This document shows, in pieces, positions 6,225-6,791 of a DNA stretch of 6,791 bases (its first letter is position 1; each line of letters begins with the position of its first letter). The notes below the pieces were generated by a model. It made no database searches, was not told the origin of the DNA, and worked only from the letters and a program-made list of their open reading frames with translations. Source of the DNA: Opitutia bacterium (GTDB lineage Bacteria > Verrucomicrobiota > Verrucomicrobiia > Opitutales > Seribacteraceae); contig NZLE01000079.1 in assembly GCA_002692605.1 (NCBI GenBank), positions 1 through 6,791 on the forward strand. Direction: 5' to 3'. Both the position numbers and the translations under genes were made by a program.

Positions 6225-6791
6225 TTCTGGTAATACCCAAGGGGTTGGCTTCCCTCAACGCTTCCGGTAGGAGATCATCGGGGAATCCCTGGTAACATAC
6301 GGGGCGAACAAAACGAAGAATGGCACCCTCTCCAACTGAAGTCGAACGCCCGTCGGTCGTGGCAGGATAAGGTCCGCCGTGCACGATCGCTCCGCAAACC
6401 TCGACACCTGTGGGAAACTGATTGAAGATCAAGCGCCCGGCTTTGGTTTCAAGACTTTCCACTAAGTCCGCATGAGCATTCAAGTCTTCGATGGTTCCGA
6501 AAAAAGAGGCGGTCAACTGCCCCTCCAACTTCTCCGCTACCTTCATCAATTCGTTTGCATCCTCGTACTCGACCATGAGCGTTGCAGGACCGAAAACCTC
6601 CTCATGCATCGTTGCGTCCGTCAAAAAATCCTCAAGTTTCGTTTTCAGGATGCAGGGACCTGCGAGGCATCCTTGCGTATCTATCTCCGAACGGAGAACC
6701 ACGGCAATGTCCTTGGAAGCCTCCATTCGGTTCAATCCCTGGTCGAAGGATTCTCGAATACCCGAATGCAACATCGGACCGGCTTCCACCT
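6214..6791 (-). CDS. Aldehyde dehydrogenase, 2,5-dioxovalerate (alpha-ketoglutarate semialdehyde) type, C-terminal third
   Basis: The last 192 or so residues of an ALDH whose start lies beyond the right edge. Residue numbers here count from the codon at 6789-6787. The E-E-V-F-G-P motif (63-68) is the conserved ALDH cofactor-site segment. The stretch with K-A-G-R-L-I-F-N, P-T-G-V-E-V, H-G-G-P-Y-P-A-T, R-S-T-S-V-G and R-P-V-C-Y-Q (about 116-167), ending with A-N-P-L-G-I, is characteristic of the 2,5-dioxovalerate dehydrogenase / long fatty-aldehyde subgroup (usual length about 500-530). These cytoplasmic enzymes oxidise alpha-ketoglutarate semialdehyde to 2-oxoglutarate with NAD(P)+, in pentose, uronate/aldarate or hydroxyproline breakdown. 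The catalytic Cys and Glu lie outside the window, so activity cannot be judged. The GTG near the edge is internal sequence, not a start. The stop overlaps the start region of the NPF-tail gene. Confidence 0.9.
   Translation of the reverse strand, partial: VEAGPMLHSGIRESFDQGLNRMEASKDIAVVLRSEIDTQGCLAGPCILKTKLEDFLTDATMHEEVFGPATLMVEYEDANELMKVAEKLEGQLTASFFGTIEDLNAHADLVESLETKAGRLIFNQFPTGVEVCGAIVHGGPYPATTDGRSTSVGEGAILRFVRPVCYQGFPDDLLPEALREANPLGITRSES

Overview
The window looks like ordinary chromosome from a Gram-negative bacterium of about 50% GC. The gene content, not any marker gene, suggests a Verrucomicrobiota- or Planctomycetota-like lineage: a multi-PDZ HtrA-type protease next to a degenerate trypsin-fold paralogue, a MORN-repeat lipoprotein, and a secreted protein with duplicated W-N-G modules. 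This assignment is an inference. I see no rRNA, tRNA, CRISPR array, transposase, phage gene or origin.

Layout. Positions 1-1022 (minus) hold the 5' three quarters of an AI-2E family membrane permease that runs off the left edge. A 115-base divergent spacer (1023-1137) separates it from a plus-strand block. That block holds a periplasmic HtrA/Deg-type serine protease with four PDZ domains (1138-3159), overlapped by 8 bases by a secreted trypsin-fold protein that has lost its catalytic His and Ser (3152-3943). After about 80 bases comes a lipoprotein with YwqK/MORN_2-type repeats and an unrecognised C-terminal domain (4026-5279, or 3996-5279 with the upstream ATG). A perfect 9-bp hairpin (5268-5288) lies between this gene and a convergent minus-strand pair. 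The pair, in transcription order, is the C-terminal third of an aldehyde dehydrogenase of the 2,5-dioxovalerate (alpha-ketoglutarate semialdehyde) dehydrogenase type (6791-6214), then a GTG-started secreted protein (6224-5295). The secreted protein has two copies of an unassigned domain and a low-complexity tail with eight N-P-F-(D/E) motifs.

How the genes may work together. The four complete products all carry export signals, so the centre of the window is an envelope-protein cluster. Only the protease and the pseudoprotease are clearly coupled, through overlapping reading frames; a regulatory or scaffold role for the pseudoprotease is a hypothesis. The aldehyde dehydrogenase is a cytoplasmic catabolic enzyme whose link to the NPF-tail protein may be no more than co-transcription.

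Most worth a second look: the eight-fold NPF(D/E) tail, the tandemly duplicated PDZ pair in the protease, and the translationally overlapping pseudoprotease. None of these amounts to a demonstrated new system.
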